Of a stretch of 64,000 bases of DNA, positions 1 to 10,997 are shown piece by piece (the stretch's first letter is position 1; each line of letters starts with the position of its first letter). Made by a program: the position numbers and the translations under genes. The stretch comes from Enchytraeus crypticus (taxonomy: Eukaryota > Annelida > Clitellata > Enchytraeida > Enchytraeidae): contig CAJHZI010000207.1 of the NCBI GenBank assembly GCA_905160935.1, forward strand, positions 868,001-932,000, read 5' to 3'. The notes beneath the pieces are model-generated. The model was given only the letters and a program-made list of their open reading frames with translations. It had not been told where the DNA came from and searched no databases.

Positions 1-204
1 TATATATATATGTGTGTGTGTGTGTGTGTGGTGTGTGTGTGTGTGTGTGTGCATTTATGTATATATGATGTATCTGATCCTGTCTGTTTTTGACGAATAA
101 AAAAATTAATGGGCTATATATATATATTATATATATATATATATAGATATATTTATATAGCCTGATCTTGATCCTATCTGTTTTTGACGAAAAAATATAA
201 TGGG

Positions 205-266
<62 letters not shown>

Positions 267-350
267 CCCATTCATTTTTTATACATCATATATACATAAA
301 TAAACACGCATATACACAAATCCACATACTACATATAAAAAATTAATGGG

Positions 351-388
<38 letters not shown>

Positions 389-456
389 CCCATTCATTCT
401 TTATACATCATATATACATAAATAAACACGCATATACACAAATGCACATACTATCA
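1..456. repeat. TG/TA microsatellites with inverted flanking modules
   Basis: (TA)n and (TG)n tracts dominate. The long TA runs at about 207-264 and 354-385 are bounded by GGGCCTATA on the left and TATAGGCCCA on the right, so each block is a near-perfect palindrome. A short module reading GATCCTGTCTGTTTTTGACG (about 76-95) recurs at about 171-190. A ~55-bp module with TAAATAAACACGCATATAC is directly duplicated at about 282-340 and 396-455. No coding potential. Confidence 0.85.
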
Positions 457-560
457 TATAACAATCGAAATGCATTATAAGAAACTTAAATAGAGTTCCT
501 ACTAAATCCAGGACTAGCATTAAACTCCTAGTAATATTAATTTAATTATTTTAATTACAT
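457..560 (+). repeat. interspersed repeat shared with 12330-12500
   Basis: The stretch with ATAAGAAACTTAAATAGA and TTCCTACTAA, followed by TAGCATTAAAC, recurs at 12437-12490 with few changes. In both places it lies beside a TA microsatellite and a GACAGGATCA-type module, so the two copies are one interspersed family. I do not recognise the family. Confidence 0.6.
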
Positions 561-839
561 ATTAATTACATGAAATTATTTTACTCTCTACTCTAGGAGC
601 CATTTAAATCCATTACTCTTTGTCACGGTAACCTCAGTTAGTATCCACTTACTATATGCTTTGTGTGTTAACATTTAAGATTTAATTTATTAAAAATAAT
701 TAATGGGTTACAACAACTGATTTAGTATAGCTTAAATTCAATATACTCAAATATATCAGATGATAAAATGACTTACATCTATGTAATGAAACTAAGAATG
801 AATAGGATTTGTGTCACTACAGCTCAAGTGACAGAAGAA

Positions 840-1114
840 AAATCTTGATACTAATGGCTCTGAAAACTATAGGCCAACCTCAATTCTATATTTTATTTTT
901 AAACGCTTAAAGCATGTAATGTGTGTCATCTGATCCGAATACATCTTACTTAAATGCCAATCAGTTGCTACCAGACTGTCAAGCTGCAATTAGAGCTTTC
1001 TTCTCTACCGAGTCTGCACTTCTTAAAGTGACTTCAGACATATCAGTGGCTGTGGATGGGGGTCAGCTCCCTCTTCTTATGATGCTTGATCGTAGATTTT
1101 GGCATTTTAACTAA
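840..1114 (+). pseudogene. decayed LINE reverse-transcriptase fragment
   Basis: The frame from about 930 reads LNANQLLPDCQAAIRAFFST, followed by ESALLKVTSDISVAVDGGQL and PLLMMLD. This matches the fingers region just before the first catalytic Asp of non-LTR reverse transcriptases (usual form: LLPDCQSAYR, then HSTETALLKV and a LLALLDLSAAFD block). Traces of the upstream ENYRP block are visible near 860 in another frame. The catalytic block is lost after LMMLD, so this is a dead 5'-truncated and internally broken copy. Confidence 0.75.
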
Positions 1115-1289
1115 ATTAATTTGGGAGAGTGGTTTGGATATAGAAAATTCTTTGTCAATTGTGTGCATTTAATTATTTATTGTTTGCTTAACAGTAATTG
1201 TTGCAATGTGAAGATGTGCCTTTGCACGGTGTACTTCTTAAGAGATTACCATTAACATATGAGCAGCATAGCATTACAGATCTTCTTCA

Positions 1290-1293
1290 ACAT

Positions 1294-1337
<44 letters not shown>

Positions 1338-1358
1338 ATATATATATATATACATGTA

Positions 1359-1397
<39 letters not shown>

Positions 1398-1500
1398 CAT
1401 ACATATATTATATATATTATATATATACATGTATATATATATATATGTATTCTGTATACATGTATATGCACTAAGATATATGTATTTACATGTATATATA
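1290..1500. repeat. (TA)n microsatellite with ATGTATG interruptions
   Basis: About 200 bp of nearly pure TA dinucleotide with TACATGTA-type interruptions. It abuts the mariner element, which begins at a TA in this tract; such tracts are natural Tc1/mariner targets. Confidence 0.9.
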
Positions 1501-1504
1501 TGTA

Positions 1505-2477
1505 CAGGCTGCGCATTAAAAAATATCCCCCTAGCACAATTACGATTGATTAGCCAATTATTGATATTTCGTCTTGAAATTGTAATGTTCTCTTGTGGAG
1601 GAATTTTTCCACAAGCTCACCAAATGTTGTAAAACTATTTTTAAAGTAACCGGAGTTATCCCGGTTTTGCGAAAAAAATTGATATTTTTCATTTAACACG
1701 CAACGTGAAACGTCAATTAAAATTAATTCCTTTTGAAAATGTGCTGGCTCTGAAAGGGCCCGTTAAATGATGACGACTCTGATACTGTGCTACAATGTAT
1801 TACACTAACACTACTCTGCCGAAACTAATTGAAGACTGTAGCAAGTTAAAGTAAAATGATTTAATTTTTCAACAGGACGGCGCGCCGGCTCACACTTCAT
1901 ATCTTGCGCAAAACTTACTTGAACAATATAGCCCAGTTTTCATAAAAGAGGATGAGTGGCCTCCTAATTCTCCAGATATTAAGCAACTTGATTTTTATCT
2001 GGTGAACCATGTTGGAAAAGTATCGTTCTTTCAAGCCCAAACCCAGAAAAGCAGTAGAATTGAGGCTGTTCTTCGAGAGATCTGGAAAGACATACCGCAA
2101 CAGTCTATTGACAGCGCAATTTTATCTGTATGAAAAGACTTCTGTCCGGCATTAAAGCCCAGAGCGTTCGTTTCCAGCACAAATTGTAGCCCAAAATCAG
2201 AGTCGTCATCATCTAACGGCCTTTTTCAGGGCCAGCATATTTTCAAAAAGGAATTGATTCTAATTGACGTTTTACATTGCGTGTTAAATGAAAAAATCAA
2301 TTTTTTTCGCAAAACTTGGATAACTCCGGTTCCTTTAAAAATGTTCTTACAAGATTTGGTAAGCTTGTGGCAATATTCCTTCACAAGAGGACCCTAAAAT
2401 TTCAAGGCGAAATATCAATAATTAATTGACTAATCTATCGTAATTGTGCAAGAGGGATATTTTTAATGTGCAGCCTG
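1505..2477 (+). mobile_element. Tc1/mariner element with ~290-bp terminal inverted repeats
   Basis: The left end CAGGCTGCGCATTAAAAA at 1505 is matched in inverted orientation at the right end (CAGGCTGCACATTAAAAAT read from 2477), and the element is flanked on both sides by TA (1503-1504 and 2478-2479). The inverted repeats continue at high similarity for about 290 bp (1505-1797 and 2186-2477), up to a shared GATGATGACGACTCTGAT block. Between them lies the C-terminal part of a transposase. At 973 bp it is an internally deleted, non-autonomous copy. Confidence 0.92.
1855..2133 (+). pseudogene. Tc1/mariner transposase, C-terminal remnant
   Basis: The open frame reads LIFQQDGAPAHTSYLAQNLL, then about 15 residues later EDEWPPNSPDIKQLDFYLVN, and ends at TGA 2131-2133. 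These are the QDGAPAHTS block (second catalytic Asp) and the WPPNSPDLNPLD block (third catalytic Asp) of the DDE/D domain. A stop codon (1852-1854) lies just upstream. The N-terminal DNA-binding region and first catalytic Asp are missing, so the piece cannot be an active transposase. It sits exactly between the long inverted repeats. Confidence 0.9.
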
Positions 2478-2519
2478 TATATATTTATACATATATACAT
2501 TCTTAAGTATATATTAATA

Positions 2520-2527
2520 TAAATATA

Positions 2528-2575
<48 letters not shown>
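2520..2575. repeat. (TA)n microsatellite
   Basis: About 55 bp of TA dinucleotide between the mariner element and the hAT element. Confidence 0.9.
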
Positions 2576-2597
2576 TAAGATATGAAGACCACAGACG

Positions 2598-3331
2598 GAG
2601 TGGCGGATCCAAGGAGGCACAGTGGGCCCACCCCCCCCCCCCCTTTGGTCGGGCGATAAAAAAATGTAAAAATATATTTTCATTGTTTCTAAAGCAATTT
2701 CTATGTGTCAATGTGTTGTAGGGGCAGAGGTTTGGGGGGGATATGAGAAGGAACTTAGTTCCTCTAGCTCAAATTTGTTCAATTATGGGATTAGGGGGCC
2801 ATATTTGTTATCCAAGGAGCCCTGAATAACGGCAGGGGGCTCGAAAATGTTGATCGCTTTACATGTAGTTGCTCTCAATTTTCACTTTAACCACTGTATA
2901 AAAGGAAAAAAGGGTGTAAGTAAAAAGTGAACTCTGTCCCGGAGCAGTGTTGCACATAGCCTTGGCTGGGAGGGACTTAAGCCCCCCCACCGCCAAAATT
3001 TGGTCACTTTTGCAATTCGTCCAGATCCGCTGAGTTTCTTCTTCAGAGATGAAAAATTAGCCTACTTGTTTTCTAAAACATATGTAGGATTTTGGCATTT
3101 TAGGTTTTCCTCTCACTTTAGTATGCGTATGAGTGGGGGGGGGGGGGGGGAAGATACGGGAACACACTCACTCTATGAGCCGAGAGCAGTAGTGAAAAAT
3201 ATTGAGCTCTCCCCCCTCAGCATTTTTCTGGTTGCATTACATGTCCCGAAGAAGGCGGGGCTTACGCACAAAATGTGTATACTCTCAAAAACAAATTCGC
3301 CCCCTTAAAAGAATTCTTGGATCCGCCCCTG
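2598..3331. mobile_element. non-autonomous hAT-type transposon with perfect 8-bp TSD
   Basis: The left terminus GAGTGGCGGATCCAAG (2598) and the right terminus read inward, CAGGGGCGGATCCAAG (from 3331), form 16-bp inverted repeats with two mismatches. The flanks CACAGACG at 2590-2597 and CACAGACG at 3332-3339 are identical 8-bp target duplications, the hAT hallmark. The 734-bp body has C-runs and G-runs (about 2628-2642 and 3136-3150) and no recognisable transposase. Confidence 0.92.
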
Positions 3332-3339
3332 CACAGACG

Positions 3340-3945
3340 CCTAAAACACCGGAAATTACAAGATTGGAAGTCACCGGAGAGAAATTATGGAGTGCAATAT
3401 CAATTAGAAGACAATACCATTTAACGTCAAGAATACCACATACTACAGAATATACTAATAATAATAATGTATGAATAAGCAAAATGATCATCTAACATAC
3501 ATTTACGTGTAATTAGTTTGACATCTTTCACGATTATGTCAAACAAAATTCTGAGGTACGAGGTTCAATTTTGTAACGTTTTTGAAGTTCCATATAGTAT
3601 TAGTTCAAAAAAGTTATTCCAAATTTTATTTTTGATTAAACAATATCCGTCTGTCACTCTCCTATGTAGGCCATACCAAATAGCTTACTTTTACTTGGAA
3701 AACAAGCAATCAAAATTCCAAGTAATTTTCCAAGGTAAATTTTAAATAGCACCGTAAATGAACCCTTTAAGCTATAATTCTCCGACTATATGGCGTTAGT
3801 ATTAAATTTCTATACAACCAATTAAATCTCTGCTCTGTAGAAAATAGTTGACAATAGCATTATTCAGCAAAATTCAGCAATTCTTTTTCATATATAGATA
3901 ACTTAACATGTATAAGCAATAATACTGCTTAGAAAAAGGCTATCT
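3340..3945. other. spacer with no recognised feature
   Basis: AT-rich unique-looking DNA. Short open frames here show no family motif, no codon bias and no splice-supported extension. Confidence 0.5.
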
Positions 3946-3949
3946 ACAT

Positions 3950-4035
3950 ATATGACGTCCATGATATCATCAAATTGCATGAGGAGACGGACGTTAAATC
4001 TTTATTATTTTTATTTTTATTTTTATTTTATTTTC
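3950..4035 (+). repeat. LINE 3'-tail fragment, plus orientation
   Basis: GACGTCCATGATATCATC followed by GAGGAGACGGACGTTAAA and (ATTTTT)n matches the 3' end of the LINE at 8317-8985 (TGACATCATC, GATGAGGAAACGGACGTTAAA, then a short A/T repeat). A typical 5'-truncated insertion; only the tail is recognisable. Confidence 0.7.
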
Positions 4036-4237
4036 AAAAAATGCAATGGCAGTCGAAGTGTTCTTTATATTTAAGAACTTTAGTAAACAGCTTTCTAAAA
4101 TAAACTAAATATACAATAGGAATATACGTTATATCTAGCAGAAATTCTTTAGAGATTGTATAAGAACTATTTTGGTTACTCAGATCATGATAACAAAGAG
4201 TAAAACATACCTCAAAACATCTCAAACATCTCAAAGG

Positions 4238-4478
4238 ACTCATGCCTAAAGACACATGCCCAAAGAATCATGCCTAAGCACTCAGGTCTAAAGACACATG
4301 CCTAGAGAATCATGTCTAAAGACTCATGTCTAAAGACGCGTGTCTGAAGACTCTTTTTTTTAAAACTCATGTCTGAAGACGCATGTCTAAAAACGCATGC
4401 CTAAAAACGCATGTCTAAAGACTCATGTCTAAAGGACTCATGCCTAAAGACGCGTGCCTGAAGACTCGTTGCCTTAAA
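4238..4478 (+). repeat. 14-bp minisatellite
   Basis: About 15 consecutive copies of a 14-bp unit close to TCTAAAGACTCATG, with variants such as CCTAAAGACACATG and TCTAAAGACGCGTG and one poly-T insertion near 4355. Confidence 0.9.
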
Positions 4479-4504
4479 GAATTTGCAGCACTTTAACCTT
4501 TTGT

Positions 4505-4840
4505 ATATTCCATATTCGTAAGATGTAATCTACAATTATTTTCATATCCGTAAGGGCAATTTGCATCTCTTTCCATACCCGCAGGATGTAATCTGAATTT
4601 TTTATTTTCATACCCTTAAGATGCAATCTACATTTATTTCATACCTGTAAGATATAATATGCATTAGCTTCCATGCCTGTAAGATGTAGGCCTAATCTGC
4701 ATTTACTTGCATACCAGTAACATGTAACCTGCATTTATATGCATACCGGTAAGATATAATCTGTATTTAATTCCATATCGGTAAGAAGTAATCTGCATTT
4801 ACTTCCATACTCGTAAAATGTAATACGCATCTATTTTCTT
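4505..4840 (+). repeat. ~32-bp degenerate minisatellite
   Basis: About ten diverged copies of a unit built from CATACCNGTAAGATGTAATC plus TGCATTTA and a short T-rich joint. It directly follows the 14-bp array. Confidence 0.8.
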
Positions 4841-6000
4841 CACCCAAATGCTATAGACCTGATTGTGCTCCTTAAAGAAATGCTTTTCTGTTTAAATGGA
4901 AAGATTCAAACAAATATACGGTAAAGACGATATCTAAATACTCAAGGCCACAAAATATATTTGTAAACTGGTGGTCAAGATTGGGTGCTTTAAAGCACGA
5001 TTCTACGCTGTATAATAAATGATACTAGGCCTACATGAACAGTAAATATAAAAAAATTATCCCTGTTAGCATAATTGAAAACCACAATTAACAGATTGAA
5101 TTTGATATCCTTGGAAAAATGAAGCGCTGCAGGTTACTACGCTTGCTACGGTAACAACAAATGAAACTTATTAACTGAACACTTTTTAGCTCCATTGAAG
5201 ACAGGATAGTAATGAGTTTTAATAATAGCAATTATTATTATAAAAATTAGTAGTAATAATTATACTAATAACAATTATTGCAATACTAGCGACAGTAATA
5301 CTAATAATAATTTAAACAATAAATAATAGAAATAATGAAAGTAAAAATTAAATAATAATATTATTATTATTACTACTATTAAGATTACTTTTTTTAATTG
5401 CCCTGGGCTGCATAAGGCCCTGGGCTAAAATAGAAGATAAAAAAAGACTTTATTTAATTAAAAGAAAGATGAAAAAATATTTAAAATAGTTCCTCTACGC
5501 TCTGGGAGGCCGCATTCGCCAATGTGCCACGAATGCATACAGCATTAAAACGCTGGAGTGCAACAGATAGGCGCTGCCATAGTAAGGCTTTTTCACGTTG
5601 GTCGCCTGTAATGGCAATGGTTCTCCTATTATTATTGCTATTTTTATTATTTTTATTTTTTATATTATTATTATTGCTATATTATCACTATTAATACGAT
5701 TATAACTCAAGCTTAGTTTCAGGACTATCGCTAGGCCGTTTCGCACCAATTAATTAGTATTTGTTTACCCTGTATGTCATGGTTTGATAAAAAAAAAGAT
5801 TTGAGCAAAAAGTGCCGAATCGCCGCCCAGTTACTCAAAATCACAAACTATATCAATCTCAGTAGTACTATGTCATTAACATAACCCTTAAGGTTTATTA
5901 TTAGCATTGCCCTTAAGGTTATGATCTAGGCACCCATATCTAGTGAAATAAGTTGCTAGGTTAAAGGATTGCATCCTGTAGACACACTTTGAGCTGTCGT
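4841..6000. other. AT-rich spacer with (ATT)n tracts
   Basis: Contains A/T trinucleotide tracts (about 5215-5390 and 5625-5700) and, at about 5403-5425, a duplicated GCCCTGGGCT. About 5490-5620 is relatively GC-richer and may be an old repeat, but I see no coding motif. Confidence 0.5.
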
Positions 6001-6004
6001 ACAA

Positions 6005-6100
6005 TTCTCTCTCTTTCTCTCTCTCTCTTAGAGCACTGCCCATTGGCAGGTCCATGGCATATAACTTCTCGACATAGTTCTAGCCTCTGTCGAAAAATGA
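6005..6100 (-). repeat. SINE-B 3' fragment with (CT)n tail
   Basis: (CT)n followed by TAGAGCACTGCCCATTGGCA and GGTCCATGGCATATAA is the reverse complement of the SINE-B end (ATGGACCTGCC, then TTGGCAGTGCACT, then (GA)n). Other copies: 13815, 15035, 27265, 30575, 33725, 38690, 47490, 49190, 54405 and 57490. Confidence 0.8.
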
Positions 6101-6118
6101 CCTCATGCTAAACTAAGA

Positions 6119-6400
6119 GGAGCTGGAGGAGCTGTTGCTGGTGCTGGTGCTAGTGCTGGTGCTGGTGCTGATTCTGGAGCTGGTGCTGGTGCTGGTGCTA
6201 GTGCTAGTGCTGGTGCTGGTGCTGGTGCTGGTGCTGGTGCTAGTGCTAGTGCTGGTGCTGGTGCTGGTGCTGGTGCTTGTGCTGGTGCTTGTGCTGGTGC
6301 TAGTGCTAGTGCTGGTGCTGGTGCTAGTGCTGGTGCTGATACTCATGCTGGTGCTGATGCTGGTGCTGGTGCTGGTTCTGGTGCTGGTGTGTTCCGTGAT
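6119..6400 (+). repeat. (GGTGCT)n hexanucleotide array
   Basis: About 45 copies of GGTGCT/AGTGCT. It is open in several frames (Ser-Thr repeats on minus, Leu-Val on plus) only because the hexamer lacks stop codons. No flanking exon or start context suggests a gene. Confidence 0.92.
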
Positions 6401-7107
6401 ATGGTGGCCGGAGCAGCTCAAGTAGAGGAGCTCAGAGCCGAACTTGAGAGAATGGAGCACCGGCAATTACAGCTGATATGTGATGCTGACTAGTGTTGAA
6501 GATAATCTTAGTTAGACATGTAATATTATGTAAAATAAGATCAATAATATCATCAATGGGCTTAAGATTCATTACATATAGTGTATATGTAATAAATAAG
6601 TACGTAATATTTAATCATTCATATTTTGTAAAGTCTTTTTATGTTACTTCAATACACTTTTAGTATTTTGAAATACAATTTTTCATAATTGGTAGAATGT
6701 GTCTACTTTCCCCGATAAATTGAAAACGTTTTCATAGGAATCGATTAACACTGGAATCAATACAAACCCATTTGAACGAGAGGTCCCTGGACCCCTTGAG
6801 GACTGCCGTTTAGTGTGTATGTTGATCAGAAACGAGTGTTTAACGCGAGACAGACTACTTATCATCTCAAATTCCACCGGTTAAGCTTTTCGCTTGTTCT
6901 CTATACAAGAATTACCAACAAAACCTTGGTCACGATTTTGGTTATATTTTTAAAATCTGGTTTTAAACACATAATTGGTAAATTATGGCTTAAACAATTG
7001 ACAATTTATTGCGAATTTTAGTTGTGCTTAGTTATGTGTGTTATCGCATTGAATATCTTTCTGTTGTATCCGGATATATGCGATACGTGCTTGTCTGTTT
7101 TCCTGTT
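6401..7107. other. spacer downstream of GPCR gene 1
   Basis: AT-rich DNA without a recognised repeat or gene. Probably beyond the 3' end of the GPCR transcript. Confidence 0.4.
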
Positions 7108-7113
7108 TTTATT
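7108..7113 (-). promoter_or_regulatory. candidate polyadenylation signal of GPCR gene 1
   Basis: AATAAA on the minus strand about 250 nt past the GPCR stop codon. This is a plausible 3'-UTR end, but the hexamer is common in AT-rich DNA. Confidence 0.3.
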
Positions 7114-7144
7114 TACTACCATGATTTTGGTGAAATACAGATTA

Positions 7145-7220
7145 TACAGAGAAAGAAAGAGTTGGGGAGAGAGAGCTAGAGATAGAGTGAGAGAGAGAGA
7201 ACTGGAGAGAGAGATAGAAA
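7145..7220 (+). repeat. (GA)n microsatellite
   Basis: Imperfect GA tract within the expected 3' UTR of the first GPCR gene. Confidence 0.8.
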
Positions 7221-7363
7221 GAGAGAAGGTGAGAGCATAAACTTCTTTACAAAGGTCTCTTCTTTTAGGTAGAAACTTATAATTCGATTCCAAATCGAAC
7301 GATTCCTTGCTACTCTGAATGACGATCATCACTGGACAGAAACACAGGAGACTGCTGTAGTTT

Positions 7364-10022
7364 CTATCTGCTACTGCTCCTACGGATTACCAGAGAGATC
7401 CTGCTCAGGAAGTTCTGTGCCGACTGCTGAATGCGATCGTTTGAGAGAGTGTACAAGTAGGGATTAACTGCAGAGTTAGCATATGTTAATATGGCGATTG
7501 CATACTGAACCCAAGTGTTCGCAACGTATGCGGTGGAAAAGCTTTCAAACACAATCATATCCATGTAGACGTTTAACGGTGCCCAGAGAATTACAAAAGC
7601 TCCGGCAATGCAGACTAAAGTTCTAAAGATCCGGACTTGCCTTGTTCTTGCCAAATTGGTATGCTTGGCCGGCTGAGATGGGTTTATCAAATTCGATAAA
7701 GAATGCGCAGAATTTGTTGAAACTAAACGCTTGTCATTGGGCTGAACATTTGGGACGGTTGATGAATTATCTTTACGTATCACGGACGCCTCCAAAGTAT
7801 TGGAATCTGTCCCTCTAGAAGCCTCTACTTGAGATTGTTCCATAGAATGACTATCGTTCAATTGAGACACTTGTCCATGATATGAAGTGGCGGATTTCCG
7901 AGACACTAATGCACTAACTTCATCTCGTGGTAGAATTCTTTTTCCAGATTGCACAAGACTCCAATAAACCGCGCACATACAGGATATCATTAGGACACTC
8001 GGGATGTTGTATCCGATCAGAGCGAAGAGTACGGCCAGGTGCTTCAGGTAAATTCCAGAAGCCGCAGTACACAGATGACTTCTAGTGTATATTCTTTCGG
8101 TAATTCTGTAAGGCAAAATGGTGACAAGAATTATGCACCTGCAAAACAGACGCAAGTCAGATAAACAAATAGTAGTATATGCATTAAAATAGCATTTGAT
8201 GTTGACCAATTACATGATTTTATCATTTGTGTTGTTTTACATAGATCTTTGGACTGATTTTCTGGATTTTGGAATTTGCAAACATTTTGGGCCTTCCTTT
8301 TGCTCACCGGCTTGGATATAAATAAATAAATAAATAAAGGTTTAACGTCCGTTTCCTCATCCAGAGATGATGTCAGGGACGTCCCCAACAGCAAACATCA
8401 CTACAGATCAATTCATCCAGACCAATCTGCGAAAGAAATGTGCTGAGGAGAAGCAAGGTCCTAAACGAAAGCCAGTCCGGTGATCAAAAAATGGTCAAGG
8501 TAGATTGATTATGTCTATGGTGGGAAAAGGTAAGTTTAAGCTTGCTAGAGAATGTTGAAAGAGAAAAACAAGAGCGAAGATTAGCAGGTAAAGAGTTTCA
8601 GATTGTGGGTGCTGCGTAAGAAAATGAACGTCTGCCCAATGACGTGAGAATATTTGGAACTGAGAGAAGATTGGCATCGGTGGAGCGAAGTGCACGTGAG
8701 GGACGATAGGGAAGAAGAATTTCAGATAAGTAAGAAGTCTTGCCAAATCGCAGAGTTTTGAAAGTTAATAGAGCTATTTTATATTTTATGCGTTGATTAG
8801 CAGGGAGCCAATGAAGACTGCGAAGTAGAGAAAGAGAGCGAAATTGAAGTCGAGAGGACTTACAAACAACACGTGCAAGAGAATTTTGGACGTGCTGCAA
8901 ACGATTGAGAGAAGAAGTAGGCAACCCATGTAATAATGAATATGCCTCAATACTTTGCGATGTTCCCATCGATCACAGTAGCACTTTAATTGTTGTTATA
9001 CTATGTTGTTTTATTTGTGTGTATCTGTCTACATAGATACTTATAAAAGTCACTTCATATGAACTATTCCGTTTGCGGGCGAGTCCAGGATGTTAAACGA
9101 CATATTATGTGGGTTCAAATCTTGGACTCGCTCGTCACTGATATCGCTTTCGACAGATAAAACGAACGTTAACATTGGCTTTATGGCTATATACAAGACA
9201 ACACAAAGCCCATATACAAAATATTCCATAAATCCATTTGCACGATTGTTTGTCATATACGTTTTCACGATCATTCCTGGCTTATTTTTCGCATTTTCTC
9301 GTCGTTTCATTGAACTGCGTACGGTACAAATCATGCATTACTTATTTGTACGTTAACACTAAATTTCATTACTGCATTAATACTAAGAAGTATCTGTATA
9401 TGTAGGTACTCCTTCATGAGCGAGAAAGCGGAGCGTAGTTTACATTCTTTGAAATAAGTATACATATACAGTAAGTTAATTAATAGACAAATTTGAAGTT
9501 AATTAAACTTTGTACCTAAATTTATAAATGTGTACTATATTCTTACCATATGGCTACGATAAATCTCAGCATTCTTGCTCTGGTAGCATACCGCCTGTAG
9601 CTCATCGGCCAACACCCTGCCCAACATCTGTCCACTGATATGGCAACAGTTCCTAGGATATTGGCCGATATGAGTAACCAGGTAACGGTTAAATAGACAA
9701 CACAACCGGCTCTAGTTGGTGGCCAAGTATATCTCGTGTACCAGAGCATTCCGGAGAACGGCATGTTGGATATACCCGCCAACAAGTCTACCACCGTCTG
9801 ATTCAAGAGAAGTAGATTGAAGTTAACTTTAAGCAAACGTTTCCTGTCGATTATAAATCCTGCTAGCACAATACCATTTCCAGTGAGCGTCACAATCATT
9901 ACAAGATAATATGAGGAGAGGGCCAATATTCTGCTGACCTCTAGTGGCCTAGTTGAGTTGACTGACCTATTCCCAGAGTCCAACGTAGATTCCAATGAGT
10001 AATTATAGGAGTGATTCAGCAT
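7364..10022 (-). CDS. rhodopsin-family GPCR 1, two coding exons
   Basis: Coding exons are 10022-9547 (ending ATATG before a GTAAGA donor) and 8138-7364 (after a TTTTGCAG acceptor). The phase-2 junction rebuilds Trp159, and 1251 nt gives 416 aa. Seven hydrophobic segments carry class A landmarks: N49 (1.50), D79 (2.50), C107 (3.25) pairing with ECL2 C182, W344 and P346 of the FxxxWxP block in TM6, and NSAVNPYLY 380-388 in TM7. The third intracellular loop is long (about 222-325) and polar, as in muscarinic and histamine H3-like receptors, and PMSYR after TM3 also resembles them. Oddities: DRC (131-133) replaces DRY, and Thr114 stands at 3.32 where amine receptors have Asp. The N-terminus has NYS, NRS and NST glycosylation sequons and no signal peptide. 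It is likely a plasma-membrane, G-protein-coupled receptor; the ligand is unknown and an amine is doubtful. Its close paralogue lies 7.6 kb upstream on the same strand. Confidence 0.9.
8317..8985 (-). mobile_element. 5'-truncated LINE (RT C-terminus plus 3' UTR) in GPCR 1 intron
   Basis: On the minus strand 8969-8598 reads through SLLHGLPTSSLNRLQHVQNS, LARVV and later LHWLPANQRIKYKIALLTFK. This is the conserved C-terminal region of CR1/L2/Jockey-type non-LTR reverse transcriptases, followed by YRPSRALRS. A frameshift follows at the PTI/WNSLP-type block, then a 3' UTR ending in GATGAGGAAACGGACGTTAA and an (ATTT)n tail. A second copy of the last ~290 bp lies at 29885-30180. The copy is dead and intronic. 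Confidence 0.88.
9065..9180 (+). repeat. SINE-A copy, rearranged, in GPCR 1 intron
   Basis: GGGTTCAAATCTTGGACTCG (B-box region), GTCACTGATATCGCTTTCGA and an AACGAACGTTAAC tail match the SINE-A family (best copies 37095 and 45997). The A-box half is disturbed by an inserted piece. Confidence 0.7.
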
Positions 10023-10990
10023 AATTATTGATCAGCTGTATACAATAAACGTATGTGTACAAGCTGTATACTCTATACTCTTAACTTGATATAATTATCT
10101 TTAACATGTACTGCTTAATCCAATGGTTTAAAATAAAATTTATTATTATCTAGTTGCTTATGATCATACATCTACAATGCATGTAGGCCTATAGTGAATT
10201 GAAAATTTACATAGTGTATATATTCAGCAGAATAATATTTTCTAAAAGTGTTAGGTTTTAAGGTTATTATGCTCGGAATTAATTCCACTAATATGATTCT
10301 TTTACGTTTCATGTTTTACTGCCTTTTGAATAATTCCCATATCAAAGAAGGATCCGTGTAACAGCTACCTGTGCAGGTAGCGGTAAAGTGGCGGCAGAAG
10401 TGTACGTAGCTACCCCCTCAAATATTTCATGTTACATTTTTAAGCGTATATCATGCAAATCCATTTCTCTTACCTACAAGAATTATAGTAAAACAGGCAA
10501 TATACAACGAAGCACAAATAGTAGTAGCCTATGCATAAAAAAAAAAAAAAATTTTCATAAACTAATTAATGAAGCTAAAGGATCAAAATCCGAGAGAGAA
10601 ATTCAGAACAGATCAGATCAAAGATTGTATAGGGAATAGCACAAAAGGATTTAGATTCTTTTTAAAGCTATCAGATGCATAAGAATGTCTAATAAAACGC
10701 TGAAATTCAATCCATATTTTGGGACCTGCTACAGGAAAAGACTTACCTACATTAAAAAAACTGTTCGACTTCTAGGAACGGCAAGTTCCAGACTCAACAT
10801 ATGGCAAGTTTTTTTTAAATCGAAGAAGTACTTATCTAATACTGTGCAGTTAGACACGCTTAAGATATGCCGGGGCTGAGTTATTCAGGCATTTGAACTT
10901 TCAAATAGGATTTAAATTCGATGCATTCGAGAATGTTAAGCCAATGAAGTTGCTATTGTGTTAAGAATCAACGTTAGCCAATATGTCAAT
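10023..10990. other. upstream region of GPCR gene 1
   Basis: About 1 kb 5' of the GPCR start codon. It may hold a promoter or 5'-UTR exon, but no clear TATA box, initiator or splice pair stands out. Contains an A-tract near 10540. Confidence 0.4.
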
Positions 10991-10997
10991 AAGTAAG

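Noticed and set aside
6113-6466. Long Ser-Thr frame on minus and Leu-Val frame on plus
   Set aside because: Both are reading frames of a (GGTGCT)n array without stop codons; no splice, start or family evidence.
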